Of a stretch of DNA of 6,918 bases, positions 1 to 6,605 are shown piece after piece; position 1 is the stretch's first letter; the number at the start of each line of letters is the position of its first letter. Source of the stretch: Bacteroidota bacterium (lineage in GTDB: Bacteria; Bacteroidota; Bacteroidia; Chitinophagales; Chitinophagaceae); the NCBI GenBank assembly GCA_023396345.1, contig JAEWWO010000150.1:1-6918 (forward strand). The letters run 5' to 3'. Position numbers and translations under genes: made by a program. A model generated the notes under the pieces. It was not told where the DNA came from, did not search any database, and saw only the letters and a program-made list of their open reading frames with translations.

Positions 1-387
1 GGTTATGGCTACACTTGGGTTATAGATAAAAACTTTTACTTATCAGGACTTGCAACTTTAAATGCCGATGTAGGATTTACCAAAGAATATGTAGCAGGTC
101 AGTCTGCTATTCAAACTAATGACGACAAACACTGGAGCTTCTCTCCCAATTTTAGTTTTCGTGGCGGCATGGGATATACCAACGAACGCTGGCAACTGGC
201 ATTCAGCTATTTTACCAAAAGAGTTTATTTAAACGGAAAGACAGACGGCAGTCTCTATCGTGGTCATAATGATGATTTCAGACTTTCTTATACAAGAAGA
301 ATCAACGCAGGCAAACGTATACCCAAAGCCGTAAACTGGGCAGGTAATATTATTGAAAAATTAGGCTTAGGTTTTTTGATAAGATAG
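1..387 (+). CDS. DUF4421-like protein, C-terminal part (5' end outside window)
   Basis: The reading frame is open from base 1 to the TAG at 385-387 and gives 128 residues, so the true start lies upstream. The ATG at 169 is internal: coding resemblance is continuous across it. The text opens with GYGYTWVIDKNFYLSGLA and ends with NDDFRLSYTRRI and then IIEKLGLGFLIR. Alternating polar and aromatic residues, glycines and short beta-strand-like stretches suggest the C-terminal strands of an envelope beta-barrel. From memory this resembles the DUF4421 family, which is common in Bacteroidota, has a signal peptide and is of unknown function. The signal peptide cannot be seen here. The neighbouring ATPase gene converges on it with a 23-base gap, so they are not co-transcribed. 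The family call is from pattern memory and could be another outer-membrane barrel protein. Confidence 0.7.
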   Translation, partial: GYGYTWVIDKNFYLSGLATLNADVGFTKEYVAGQSAIQTNDDKHWSFSPNFSFRGGMGYTNERWQLAFSYFTKRVYLNGKTDGSLYRGHNDDFRLSYTRRINAGKRIPKAVNWAGNIIEKLGLGFLIR

Positions 388-410
388 GATTTCAAGTTTA
401 TCTATGTTTG

Positions 411-1862
411 CTATTCAGGTATTGGTTTTGTCTTCAGTGTAATATCGCCAATATTATAACTATATATAGAAGCCGGTAAAAAGGTTAGTGAAATATTATC
501 TATACTTTTTATTCCTAGCTGGTCTATAGAAGTAACGACAGCCTTTTCAAAAGAATTAGATTTACAAAACTGAATCAAACTTTTTAAATCTTGTGGTTTT
601 TCAAAATAGCGGTTGCTCCATTTTATTTCTACTCCCCATAGCGGTTTATATTTTTTATCATCAAGCAAAACCAAGTCTACCTCGCCCTCTTGCCTGCCAT
701 CTTTCCATCTCGCATAAGTCAAGTCTAATTTTTCACGGTGCATCCACTGCGATAAAACCGCTGTTTCTACTAAATTTCCCATTTCACTGTCTGTTTCTGA
801 AACAGGTGAAAATAAAGCTGTCCTCAATGATGCATTTGTCAAATACACTTTAAAACTGGTTACTCTTTTTAAACGCTTAGCATTCACATCAACCTTATTT
901 AATACTTTTATCAGAAAGGCCGCTTCTAAATATTCTAAGTACTTTTTAAGTGTATCCTTTTGTATTCCACTTTCTTTACTCATTGTTTCATAAGAAAACT
1001 CATTACCGGTATTATAAGCGATGTAAGTAAAAAAACGATTTAGTTCCTGCACATCTTTTATACCATATAAACTAGGCAGATCGCGCAACAGCACCTTATC
1101 TACTATATCATTTTTTACATATCGTCCCATATCAGTTTGAATCTTCTCGGACAGAACAACTTCAGGATAACCTCCAAAATTCAAATAATGCACAAATTCT
1201 TTATTAAGAGTTTTGATATCATGAGTAAGACAATATGTCCTTTGCTTTTTGCCATATACAATATTGCCATCATACATAAGATGATTCATATTTTTTAAAT
1301 GAATATATTCCTGAAACGTTAGTGGAGGCAACATAAAATCTGTAAATCGGCCCGCACCACTTTCTGTACTATGCCATTTTAATGCAGCGGCAGCAGAACC
1401 TGAAACAATAAATTTAGTTTCCGGATATGAATCAACAAGTACTTTAAGATGACGCTCCCAATCTTTAAGATATTGAATCTCATCAAAAAATACATAACAA
1501 CCATCCAAATTGTTCAGATTAAGCGACTGTTTGCAAAGAATTAAAATATCCTCTAAGCTTAAGTGTATATAAATAGGATTATCTATCCCTATAAAAAAAA
1601 TTTTTTGAGGGTTAGTATTATCATCAATTAACTGTTGTATACTATGAAATAACATCACCGTTTTTCCCACTCTTCTGGGTCCCATAAGTACCAATGCCCT
1701 GCGTATATTTTTTTCAATTACATAAGGATAAAACAGTTTAAAATATAACCGTTTTGACATGGAGTTGTATACTTCATGTACCCGTTTATTTATCCACCAA
1801 GGATTTTCATATCTTAGTCGCTCTGTAATTTTTTCTGTAGGAATAAGTCCTATCGTACTCAT
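411..1862 (-). CDS. AAA_14 / DUF4143 family ATPase
   Basis: The 483-residue protein is a predicted P-loop ATPase of the AAA_14 plus DUF4143 family, whose cellular role is mostly unknown. Visible motifs are Walker A GPRRVGKT (61-68), Walker B YVFFDE (123-128) followed by IQYLKDWERHLK, a sensor-like FIVSGS (151-156), and GAGRFTDFMLPPLTFQEYI (169-187), typical of this family, with R172 as a possible arginine finger. A helical, winged-helix-like part follows (about 285-320). The C-terminal part has GEVDLVLL (393-400) and VEIKWS (411-416); D396, E412 and K414 fit a PD-(D/E)XK nuclease-like fold, common in DUF4143. The start is the ATG at 1860-1862, 18 bases after a TATATTTG box. There is no signal peptide or TM segment, so it should be cytoplasmic. 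It stands alone, divergent from the hydrolase gene and convergent with the DUF4421 gene. Such genes are scattered accessory genes; a defence or toxin role is possible but not shown here. Confidence 0.9.
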   Translation of the reverse strand: MSTIGLIPTEKITERLRYENPWWINKRVHEVYNSMSKRLYFKLFYPYVIEKNIRRALVLMGPRRVGKTVMLFHSIQQLIDDNTNPQKIFFIGIDNPIYIHLSLEDILILCKQSLNLNNLDGCYVFFDEIQYLKDWERHLKVLVDSYPETKFIVSGSAAAALKWHSTESGAGRFTDFMLPPLTFQEYIHLKNMNHLMYDGNIVYGKKQRTYCLTHDIKTLNKEFVHYLNFGGYPEVVLSEKIQTDMGRYVKNDIVDKVLLRDLPSLYGIKDVQELNRFFTYIAYNTGNEFSYETMSKESGIQKDTLKKYLEYLEAAFLIKVLNKVDVNAKRLKRVTSFKVYLTNASLRTALFSPVSETDSEMGNLVETAVLSQWMHREKLDLTYARWKDGRQEGEVDLVLLDDKKYKPLWGVEIKWSNRYFEKPQDLKSLIQFCKSNSFEKAVVTSIDQLGIKSIDNISLTFLPASIYSYNIGDITLKTKPIPE

Positions 1863-1879
1863 AATTTCATTTATTTAAA

Positions 1880-1887
1880 CAAATATA
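1880..1887 (-). promoter_or_regulatory. Putative -7 box of the ATPase gene promoter
   Basis: Read on the minus strand this is TATATTTG, an exact match to the Bacteroidota sigma-factor -7 consensus TAnnTTTG. It ends 17 bases before the ATPase ATG. No TTTG -33 box is present at the usual 19-21 base spacing, so the call rests on the -7 box and its position alone in an A/T-rich spacer. Confidence 0.45.
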
Positions 1888-2058
1888 AACAAAATAAGTG
1901 GATTTAAATATTCTTATTATAACAAATAGTATAAAAATAGATAATTTTATTCAATTATTTTATTTAATCTATTAATCTATTGAGCTAAAGTATGAAATAC
2001 GTTTGCGTCACAATAACTTTACACTTCTGTAATATTCATCTCTTAACCTCAATCTTCG

Positions 2059-2066
2059 TAAATTTG
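2059..2066 (+). promoter_or_regulatory. Putative -7 box of the metallo-hydrolase promoter
   Basis: TAAATTTG matches TAnnTTTG exactly and ends 23 bases before the ATG at 2090, the same geometry as the other boxes in this window. A convincing -33 box is not visible at the expected spacing; the GTTTG at 2001-2005 is too far away. The rest of the 1863-2089 spacer is A/T-rich and holds only a two-copy TTAATCTA tandem at 1964-1979 that I could not assign a role. Confidence 0.5.
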
Positions 2067-2089
2067 CACCTCAAAACAAAAAGAAGCAC

Positions 2090-2830
2090 ATGAAAATTAT
2101 TCCTTTAAGCGAAGGAGCATTCACCGTTGATAAATCTAAACAAATGGTTCCGTTTAATACAAACGCAGATGATTTGTCGGAGCGTAACCGTGGCAGTCTG
2201 CTGGTAGGTATTACAAGCTTTGTGGTTATTACTTCCAATGATATTATTTTACTCGATGCAGGAGTGGGAACTGTAGAAAATAATCAATATAAAATAGTAA
2301 ATATTCTCAGAGAAAATAAAATCAGCACCAGTGAAATTACCAAAGTGCTGATGTCGCATTTACACACAGACCATGTGGGCGCAATGAGCTACACCGACAG
2401 AGACGGCAACAGACATATGACATTCCCGAATGCAACATATTATATTCAGGAAAAAGAACTCGAATACGCACTTAGCGGCGAAAGCAGATCTTATAAGGCG
2501 GACGAGCTTTCTTACTTACAGGACCATCCTTCCGTAGAACTGATTAATGGCGATGGCAGTATTGACGATTATATTTATTACGATATTACTTCCGCACATT
2601 CTAAATTTCATCAGGTATTCTGGATAGACGAAGACAACGAAATGATTTTCTTCGGTGCCGATGATGCGCCTCAACTTGTGCAAATGAAAAGCCGTTTTGT
2701 AGCCAAATATGATTACGACGGAAAAAAATGCATGGAGCTGAGACAACAATGGTGGGAAACCGGACATACCAACAAATGGACTTTCCTTTTTTATCACGAC
2801 ATCAACACACCTGTTTATAAAGCAGAATAA
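2090..2830 (+). CDS. Metallo-beta-lactamase-fold hydrolase
   Basis: The 246-residue protein has the full set of metal-binding motifs of the metallo-beta-lactamase superfamily: D56 in LLDAGVG, the HxHxDH core at H90, H92, D94 and H95, then H170 (TSAHSKFH, with H174 four on), D191 in FFGADDAP, and H236 in FYHD. It should therefore bind two metal ions, probably zinc, and hydrolyse a small substrate. The substrate (lactone, thioester, phosphoester or other) cannot be read from the sequence. The usual glycine before the third-motif histidine is alanine (A169). There is no N-terminal signal peptide, so a cytoplasmic location is likely. The start is the only good ATG after the promoter box and no Shine-Dalgarno is present. 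The histidine kinase gene starts 15 bases after its stop, so the two may share a transcript. This resembles quorum-quenching lactonase-type families, but specificity is not claimed. Confidence 0.9.
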   Translation: MKIIPLSEGAFTVDKSKQMVPFNTNADDLSERNRGSLLVGITSFVVITSNDIILLDAGVGTVENNQYKIVNILRENKISTSEITKVLMSHLHTDHVGAMSYTDRDGNRHMTFPNATYYIQEKELEYALSGESRSYKADELSYLQDHPSVELINGDGSIDDYIYYDITSAHSKFHQVFWIDEDNEMIFFGADDAPQLVQMKSRFVAKYDYDGKKCMELRQQWWETGHTNKWTFLFYHDINTPVYKAE

Positions 2831-2832
2831 TG

Positions 2833-2840
2833 TAGCTTTG
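2833..2840 (+). promoter_or_regulatory. Possible -7 box immediately before the kinase gene
   Basis: TAGCTTTG fits TAnnTTTG and ends five bases before the kinase ATG. If active, transcription would begin at or very near the start codon and give a leaderless or nearly leaderless mRNA. There is no TTTG -33 box upstream, and the kinase could equally be read through from the hydrolase gene, so this is weak. Confidence 0.25.
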
Positions 2841-2845
2841 TATAT

Positions 2846-3991
2846 ATGATAAAATCATTTCTCAATGCCAGAACTGTATTAGCAGTCATTGGTCTTGCCA
2901 TTGTATTGGGAAGTCTTTTTTACGTAAATTATCTTTCCGCAAAAATAGCGGAGACTGAAAAACAAAAAGTTGAAACCTGGGTAGAAGCACAGCGTACATT
3001 ATTGAATACAACCACCGGCGGCGATTTGGATCTTGCCATTAAAATATCTACAGAAAACAATGACATTACTATCATTGAAACCGATGAGCATAATAAACCT
3101 ACAGGAAATTTTAAAAATATTGATCTAACAAAAGTTGAAAAAGACAGTACTTATCTTGTGCGTAAGGTAAATGAATTTAAACAACAGCACGAACCTTTTA
3201 TTCTCGAAATAAGTGAAGAGCCGCGTATTGTAAATAAATATTTTTACAGCAACAGTATGCTGCAAAATGAACTCCGCTTCTTCCCTATTATACAATTACT
3301 GGTTATTGCTTTGTTTATTGCTTTGCTCGTTGCCAGTCAAAGACAAGCCAACAAAAGTGTTCAAAACAGATTATGGATTGGTATGGCAAAAGAAACGGCA
3401 CATCAACTGGGCACGCCGCTTACAAGTCTTACCGGATGGGTGGAGTTACTGAAAGCTAATGATAACACAGCAGCTACAGGTAATGAAATAGAAAAAGATG
3501 TGAATCGATTAAAACTTATTTCAGACCGATTCGGAAAAATAGGTAGTCAGCCGCCTTTGGAAGAACATAATATTGTAAAAGCTGTAAGCGAGGTGGTCAC
3601 TTATATACAGCGGATTGCAGGAGGCAGAATTTCTTTTGATATAAAAACTATGTCTGAAAATATTCCTGCCCATATTTCTCCTCCCTTATTTGAATGGGTG
3701 ATAGAAAATCTGCTTAAAAACGCTCTGGACGCAATTGACCAAAAGGGTAAAGTCTCCGTTGATATCTTTGAAAAAGACAATAAAGTAATAATAGATATTT
3801 CCGATACAGGAAAAGGAATTGCCTACGCTAATCAGAAAAAAGTTTTTGAACCGGGCTTTACTACCAAGAAACGTGGCTGGGGATTAGGTTTGGCACTCAC
3901 CAAAAGAATTGTGGAAGAATATCACAACGGAAAAATATTTGTAAAGCAATCAGAACCAGGCAGCGGTACTACTTTCAGAATAGAAATATAA
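2846..3991 (+). CDS. Two-TM sensor histidine kinase, HAMP-less and without an adjacent regulator
   Basis: The 381-residue inner-membrane protein should autophosphorylate on histidine in response to a periplasmic or membrane signal. TM1 is about residues 10-30 and TM2 about 144-163, leaving an extracytoplasmic domain of roughly 110 residues that I do not recognise. TM2 leads almost directly into the dimerisation helix with no obvious HAMP domain. The H-box is AKETAHQLGTPLTSL with H186 as the phospho-acceptor; HQLGTPL replaces the common HELRTPL. The HATPase_c domain has N-box NLLKNALDA (N288, N292), G1 box SDTGKGI (D320), F-box VFEPGFTTK (334 onward) and G2 box GWGLGLAL (344-351), and ends GSGTTFRIEI. 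All catalytic boxes are intact. No response regulator lies in this window, so the partner is elsewhere. It follows the hydrolase gene by 15 bases, and a hairpin overlaps its stop codon. Confidence 0.93.
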   Translation: MIKSFLNARTVLAVIGLAIVLGSLFYVNYLSAKIAETEKQKVETWVEAQRTLLNTTTGGDLDLAIKISTENNDITIIETDEHNKPTGNFKNIDLTKVEKDSTYLVRKVNEFKQQHEPFILEISEEPRIVNKYFYSNSMLQNELRFFPIIQLLVIALFIALLVASQRQANKSVQNRLWIGMAKETAHQLGTPLTSLTGWVELLKANDNTAATGNEIEKDVNRLKLISDRFGKIGSQPPLEEHNIVKAVSEVVTYIQRIAGGRISFDIKTMSENIPAHISPPLFEWVIENLLKNALDAIDQKGKVSVDIFEKDNKVIIDISDTGKGIAYANQKKVFEPGFTTKKRGWGLGLALTKRIVEEYHNGKIFVKQSEPGSGTTFRIEI

Positions 3992-4018
3992 AAAAACTAA
4001 AAGTCTATTTTTTTATAT
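3986..4018. terminator. A/T-only hairpin between convergent genes, possible bidirectional terminator
   Basis: ATATAAAAAAA (3986-3996) is perfectly complementary to TTTTTTTATAT (4008-4018), an 11-base-pair stem with an 11-base loop. The left arm contains the kinase stop codon and the loop contains the last bases of the stop (4005-4007) of the minus-strand thioredoxin-like fragment. Each strand has a U-rich 3' arm, as expected for a terminator serving both directions. The stem has no G-C pair, so its stability is low and its activity is uncertain. Confidence 0.45.
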
Positions 4019-4383
4019 ATTCATCTACGAGCGGTATTATTTTTTCAGAAAAATAATTAAATACTTCTCCTTCGTTTCTATGTCCTCCTGCCAAAAAATA
4101 TCTTACCACTCCGTCTTTATCCAGAATTATATTGGTAGGATATCCGCTTCCATGAGTAAGTTTATTACAGTACTCAGAAGTGGCATAATGCATTGGAAAT
4201 TCTAAATTAAACTGCGCTTTTACACGGTCTATGGCTTCAAACTTTTCAAAACTCAAGGAAATAAATTCAAACTGATCGTTGTCTTTATATGTATTATACA
4301 GCCAGTTCAGTGTTCTGAATTCTGCCCGGCACGGCGGACAGAAAAAACGACAGATAGTAAATCTTCATTATGCAATTTTTCAT
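4005..4383 (-). pseudogene. Broken, 5'-truncated TlpA/thioredoxin-like gene
   Basis: Minus-strand translation from 4364 to the TAG at 4005-4007 is one open frame with a thioredoxin-fold signature: FFCPPCRAEFRTLNWLY (redox CPPC encoded at 4329-4340), then DNDQFEFISLSFEKF, and GYPTNIILDKDGVVRYF with the cis-proline segment. These are hallmarks of TlpA/AhpC-TSA-type thiol-disulfide oxidoreductases. The frame holds no ATG before the CPPC motif and is closed by TGA at 4365-4367. A neighbouring frame upstream reads KLHNEDLLSVVF, and an ATG lies at 4381-4383 in a third frame. Single-base changes in the T6 run (4342-4347 region) and the A5 run after the ATG would join all three. There is no signal peptide, although this family is normally exported. 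The only downstream start, TTG at 4254-4256, would omit the active site. It is probably a decayed remnant beside the cysH promoter; homopolymer sequencing errors are the alternative. Confidence 0.7.
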
Positions 4384-4416
4384 AAAATTAATTAAAAATG
4401 AATTAATCTCTTATTA

Positions 4417-4449
4417 TTTGTAATTAATAAATTTTATAGTTTATATTTG
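4417..4449 (+). promoter_or_regulatory. cysH promoter, Bacteroidota type (-33 TTTG, -7 TATATTTG)
   Basis: TTTG at 4417-4420 and TATATTTG at 4442-4449 are separated by 21 bases, an exact fit to the Bacteroidota pattern TTTG-N19-21-TAnnTTTG. The -7 box ends 22 bases before the cysH ATG. This is the best-formed promoter in the window and probably drives the sulfate-assimilation cluster. An imperfect A/T dyad (ATAAAATT at 4382-4389 with AATTTTAT at 4430-4437) brackets the -33 box and might be an operator, but base composition alone could explain it. Confidence 0.65.
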
Positions 4450-4471
4450 CCCACTAATTTAGTAGACTATT

Positions 4472-5176
4472 ATGCAACAGGACTTAGAACAGATACAAAA
4501 TCAATTAGACGGACTAAATGAAATAGAATCTTTGCACAAGCTGGCAGAGTTGTTTCCTGGCGAAGTAACCTTCTCCAGCAGCTTTGGTATGGAAGATCAG
4601 GTAATTACACAAATGATCCTGGATAATAATTTGGATATATCTGTATTTACGCTGGATACAGGAAGAATGTTTTATGAAACTTATTCAACCTGGAGTTCTA
4701 CCAACGAAAGATATAAAACTAAAATAAAACCATATTATCCTGACGCAGCACATATTGCTGATTTTGTAAACAACAACGGACCCAATGCTTTTTATGAATC
4801 TCCGGAACTGAGAAAAGAATGTTGCAGAATCAGAAAAGTTGAGCCGCTGACCAAAGCTTTAAGTGGCAATAAAGTATGGATAACCGGACTGCGTGCTGCG
4901 CAATCCTCAGCAAGAGTAGATTTACCGCAGCTGGAATGGGATGCAACACACAATCTTTTTAAATTTCATCCTTTATATAAATGGTCTACCGAAGATGTGA
5001 AGGATTATATCAAAAAAAATAATATCCCTTACAATGTACTGCACGACAAAGGTTTTATAAGCATAGGATGCGCCCCTTGTACACGAGCAATTAAAGAAGG
5101 CGAAGATTTCAGAGCCGGAAGATGGTGGTGGGAAGACAATAGTAAAAAAGAATGCGGTCTGCATGTACATAAATAA
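4472..5176 (+). CDS. cysH: Assimilatory APS reductase (adenylyl-sulfate reductase, thioredoxin-type)
   Basis: The 234-residue cytoplasmic enzyme should reduce adenosine 5'-phosphosulfate to sulfite and AMP with electrons from thioredoxin. The PAPS-reductase fold is shown by TFSSSFGMEDQV (33-44), TLDTGR (60-65), WITGLRAAQS (136-145) and FHPLYKWSTEDV (165-176). Two cysteine pairs, C117-C118 (KECCRIRKVEPL) and C200-x-x-C203 (IGCAPCTRAI), are the CC...CxxC ligands of the [4Fe-4S] cluster that marks APS-using enzymes; PAPS-specific enzymes such as E. coli CysH lack them. The catalytic cysteine is C228 in the C-terminal KKECGLH motif. Length is normal and the ATG follows the best promoter of the window by 22 bases, with no Shine-Dalgarno. 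CysD begins 71 bases downstream on the same strand. Because APS is used directly, no APS kinase is needed for this route. Confidence 0.96.
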   Translation: MQQDLEQIQNQLDGLNEIESLHKLAELFPGEVTFSSSFGMEDQVITQMILDNNLDISVFTLDTGRMFYETYSTWSSTNERYKTKIKPYYPDAAHIADFVNNNGPNAFYESPELRKECCRIRKVEPLTKALSGNKVWITGLRAAQSSARVDLPQLEWDATHNLFKFHPLYKWSTEDVKDYIKKNNIPYNVLHDKGFISIGCAPCTRAIKEGEDFRAGRWWWEDNSKKECGLHVHK

Positions 5177-5201
5177 AACAACACAATCAGAAGCATTTAA
5201 A

Positions 5202-5209
5202 TATATTTG
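5202..5209 (+). promoter_or_regulatory. Possible internal promoter -7 box before cysD
   Basis: TATATTTG is identical to the cysH -7 box and lies in the 71-base cysH-cysD spacer, 38 bases before the cysD start. No TTTG is present at the -33 spacing, so this may be a secondary or inactive site. It raises the possibility that cysD and the genes after it are transcribed separately from cysH. Confidence 0.35.
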
Positions 5210-5247
5210 TCTTTTCATAAAAAGAAAGTCATTAAAAATAAAATACA

Positions 5248-6153
5248 GTGAGTTATCATATAGATTATTTAGAACAATTAGAAGCGGAAGCAATACATAT
5301 ATTCAGAGAAGTAGCCGGACAGTTTGAGAAGCCTGCACTTTTATTCAGTGGTGGCAAGGACTCAATCGTAATGGTGCATCTTGCTCTCAAAGCTTTCAGA
5401 CCCTGCAAATTCCCATTTCCACTGGTGCATATAGATACAGGACACAACTTTCAGGAAGCACTGGATTTCAGAGATGAGCTGGTAGAAAAAATCGGCGAAA
5501 AGCTTATTGTTGCTAAGGTTGAAGATACAATCAAAGAAAAAGGACTTGCCGAACCCAAAGGTAAATTCGCAAGCCGCAATGCATTGCAAACATTCACTTT
5601 GCTGGATGCCATTGAACAATATGAATTCGATGCCTGTATTGGTGGCGGAAGAAGAGATGAAGAAAAAGCAAGAGCTAAAGAAAGAGTTTTTTCTGTAAGA
5701 GATGATTTTGGCGGATGGAATCCCAAACTGCAACGTCCCGAACTGTGGCATACTTACAACGGAAAAATTCACAAAGGTGAAAACGTAAGAGTTTTCCCGA
5801 TAAGCAACTGGACCGAATTGGACGTATGGAATTATATAAGAAAAGAAAAAATAGAATTACCGGGCGTATATTTCTCTCACGAAAGAGAAGTGATAGAACA
5901 TCAGGGACAATTGATAGCCGTATCGCCTTATATTCAGATTGATGAGAACGATAAAATAGAAAAGAAAAAAGTACGCTACCGCACAGTAGGCGATATGACA
6001 TGTACGGCAGCCGTGGAATCAGAAGCATATGACATTGACGATATCATTAATGAAATAGCAGCTACCAGAACCAGTGAAAGAGGTGAAACAAGAATTGACG
6101 ATAAGGTTTCAGAAGCCGCAATGGAAGACAGAAAGAAAAGTGGATACTTTTAG
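5248..6153 (+). CDS. cysD: Sulfate adenylyltransferase subunit 2 (ATP sulfurylase small subunit)
   Basis: CysD is the catalytic subunit that, with the GTPase CysN, forms APS and pyrophosphate from sulfate and ATP in the cytoplasm. The 301 residues match the usual family length. The N-type ATP pyrophosphatase PP-loop is FSGGKDS (33-39). Other family landmarks are VHIDTGHNF (60-68), IGGGRRDEEKARAKER (131-146), FPISNWTELDVW (183-194), VRYRTVGDMTCT (242-252) and the conserved tail MEDRKKSGYF. The start is GTG at 5248: an in-frame TAA at 5239-5241 rules out an earlier start, and the resulting MSYHIDYLEQLEAEAIHIF agrees with the normal CysD N-terminus. No Shine-Dalgarno is visible. It lies 71 bases after cysH. 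The four-helix-bundle gene separates it from cysN, its obligate partner, which is unusual because cysD and cysN normally adjoin. Confidence 0.97.
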   Translation: MSYHIDYLEQLEAEAIHIFREVAGQFEKPALLFSGGKDSIVMVHLALKAFRPCKFPFPLVHIDTGHNFQEALDFRDELVEKIGEKLIVAKVEDTIKEKGLAEPKGKFASRNALQTFTLLDAIEQYEFDACIGGGRRDEEKARAKERVFSVRDDFGGWNPKLQRPELWHTYNGKIHKGENVRVFPISNWTELDVWNYIRKEKIELPGVYFSHEREVIEHQGQLIAVSPYIQIDENDKIEKKKVRYRTVGDMTCTAAVESEAYDIDDIINEIAATRTSERGETRIDDKVSEAAMEDRKKSGYF

Positions 6154-6169
6154 TAATGAATAATTAATA
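6154..6169. repeat. Left arm of an inverted repeat flanking the four-helix-bundle gene
   Basis: TAATGAATAATTAATA begins on the first base after the cysD stop. Its reverse complement recurs at 6606-6621 with 15 of 16 positions equal. The tract runs on as imperfect direct repeats of AATTAATA/GTTAATA through 6190, so the first codons of the next gene are part of it. Very A/T-rich low complexity makes a chance match plausible. Confidence 0.5.
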
Positions 6170-6183
6170 GTTAATAATTAATA

Positions 6184-6576
6184 ATGGTTAATAGCAAAGA
6201 AAATATTATTCAGGAAAAATCTTTAGCTTTTGCCATCAGGATTGTGAAGTTAACTCAGTTTTTATGTAAAGAAAAAAATGAATTCGTTTTAAGCAAACAA
6301 ATTCTACGTGCAGGAACATCAATAGGAGCTTCAGTAAGAGAAGCAGAATATGCACAATCTAAAAAAGACTTTATTAACAAGATCTCAATTGCTTTAAAAG
6401 AAGCAGCCGAAACTAATTATTGGTTATTAATTTTAAAAGAAACAAATTATATATCTGTAAATCAATATGAAAATATACATAAGGATGCAGAAGAGATTAT
6501 TAAACTATTGACATCAATCATCATTTCATCGAAGAAAAATTTGAATGATGAAAAGGCTCGATTACATAAAAAATAA
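6184..6576 (+). CDS. Four-helix-bundle protein (S23 rRNA intervening-sequence protein family)
   Basis: This 130-residue protein matches the S23/IVP-type four-helix-bundle family: NIIQEKSLAFAIRIVKL at 8-23, FVLSKQILRAGTSIGASVREAEYAQSKKDFINKISIALKEAAETNYWL at about 34-81, then two further helices rich in Ile, Leu and Glu, ending with a basic tail. Family members occur in 23S rRNA intervening sequences, and as loose genes throughout Bacteroidota genomes; the Avd accessory protein of diversity-generating retroelements shares the fold. The biochemical role of free-standing members is unknown. A sulfur-related role is not supported by anything in the sequence. The ATG at 6184 is 30 bases after the cysD stop, with no promoter box and no Shine-Dalgarno, so it is probably read from the cys transcript. 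There is no template/variable repeat or reverse transcriptase here, so a retroelement role is not indicated. Confidence 0.9.
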   Translation: MVNSKENIIQEKSLAFAIRIVKLTQFLCKEKNEFVLSKQILRAGTSIGASVREAEYAQSKKDFINKISIALKEAAETNYWLLILKETNYISVNQYENIHKDAEEIIKLLTSIIISSKKNLNDEKARLHKK

Positions 6577-6605
6577 AACTATTACAAATTAAATAAGTAA
6601 ATAAT

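Noticed and set aside
373..410. Terminator hairpin between the DUF4421 gene and the ATPase gene
   Set aside because: Only a five-base AGATA/TATCT stem can be formed across the junction, too short to support a call.
593..853. Plus-strand open frame of 86 codons inside the ATPase gene
   Set aside because: It is antisense to conserved DUF4143 motifs and has no family resemblance or promoter.
1964..1979. Tandem TTAATCTA repeat in the divergent spacer
   Set aside because: Two copies of an eight-base A/T-rich unit are expected by chance in such a spacer, and it is not placed sensibly against either promoter box.
4005..4256. A short intact gene starting at the TTG at 4254-4256
   Set aside because: This start would drop the CPPC redox motif, which is encoded just upstream in the same open frame, so the coding signal clearly extends beyond it.
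4973..5293. Open frame of 106 codons on the minus strand across the end of cysH and the start of cysD
   Set aside because: It lies opposite two genes with clear family motifs, its translation is Phe/Cys-rich with no recognisable domain, and it spans a plus-strand promoter and gene boundary.
5362..6028. Minus-strand open frames of 91-136 codons inside cysD
   Set aside because: They overlap each other and the well-supported cysD frame, and look like antisense by-products of its codon pattern.
6184..6576. Diversity-generating retroelement accessory (Avd) gene
   Set aside because: The fold is shared, but there is no reverse transcriptase, template repeat or variable repeat in the window.
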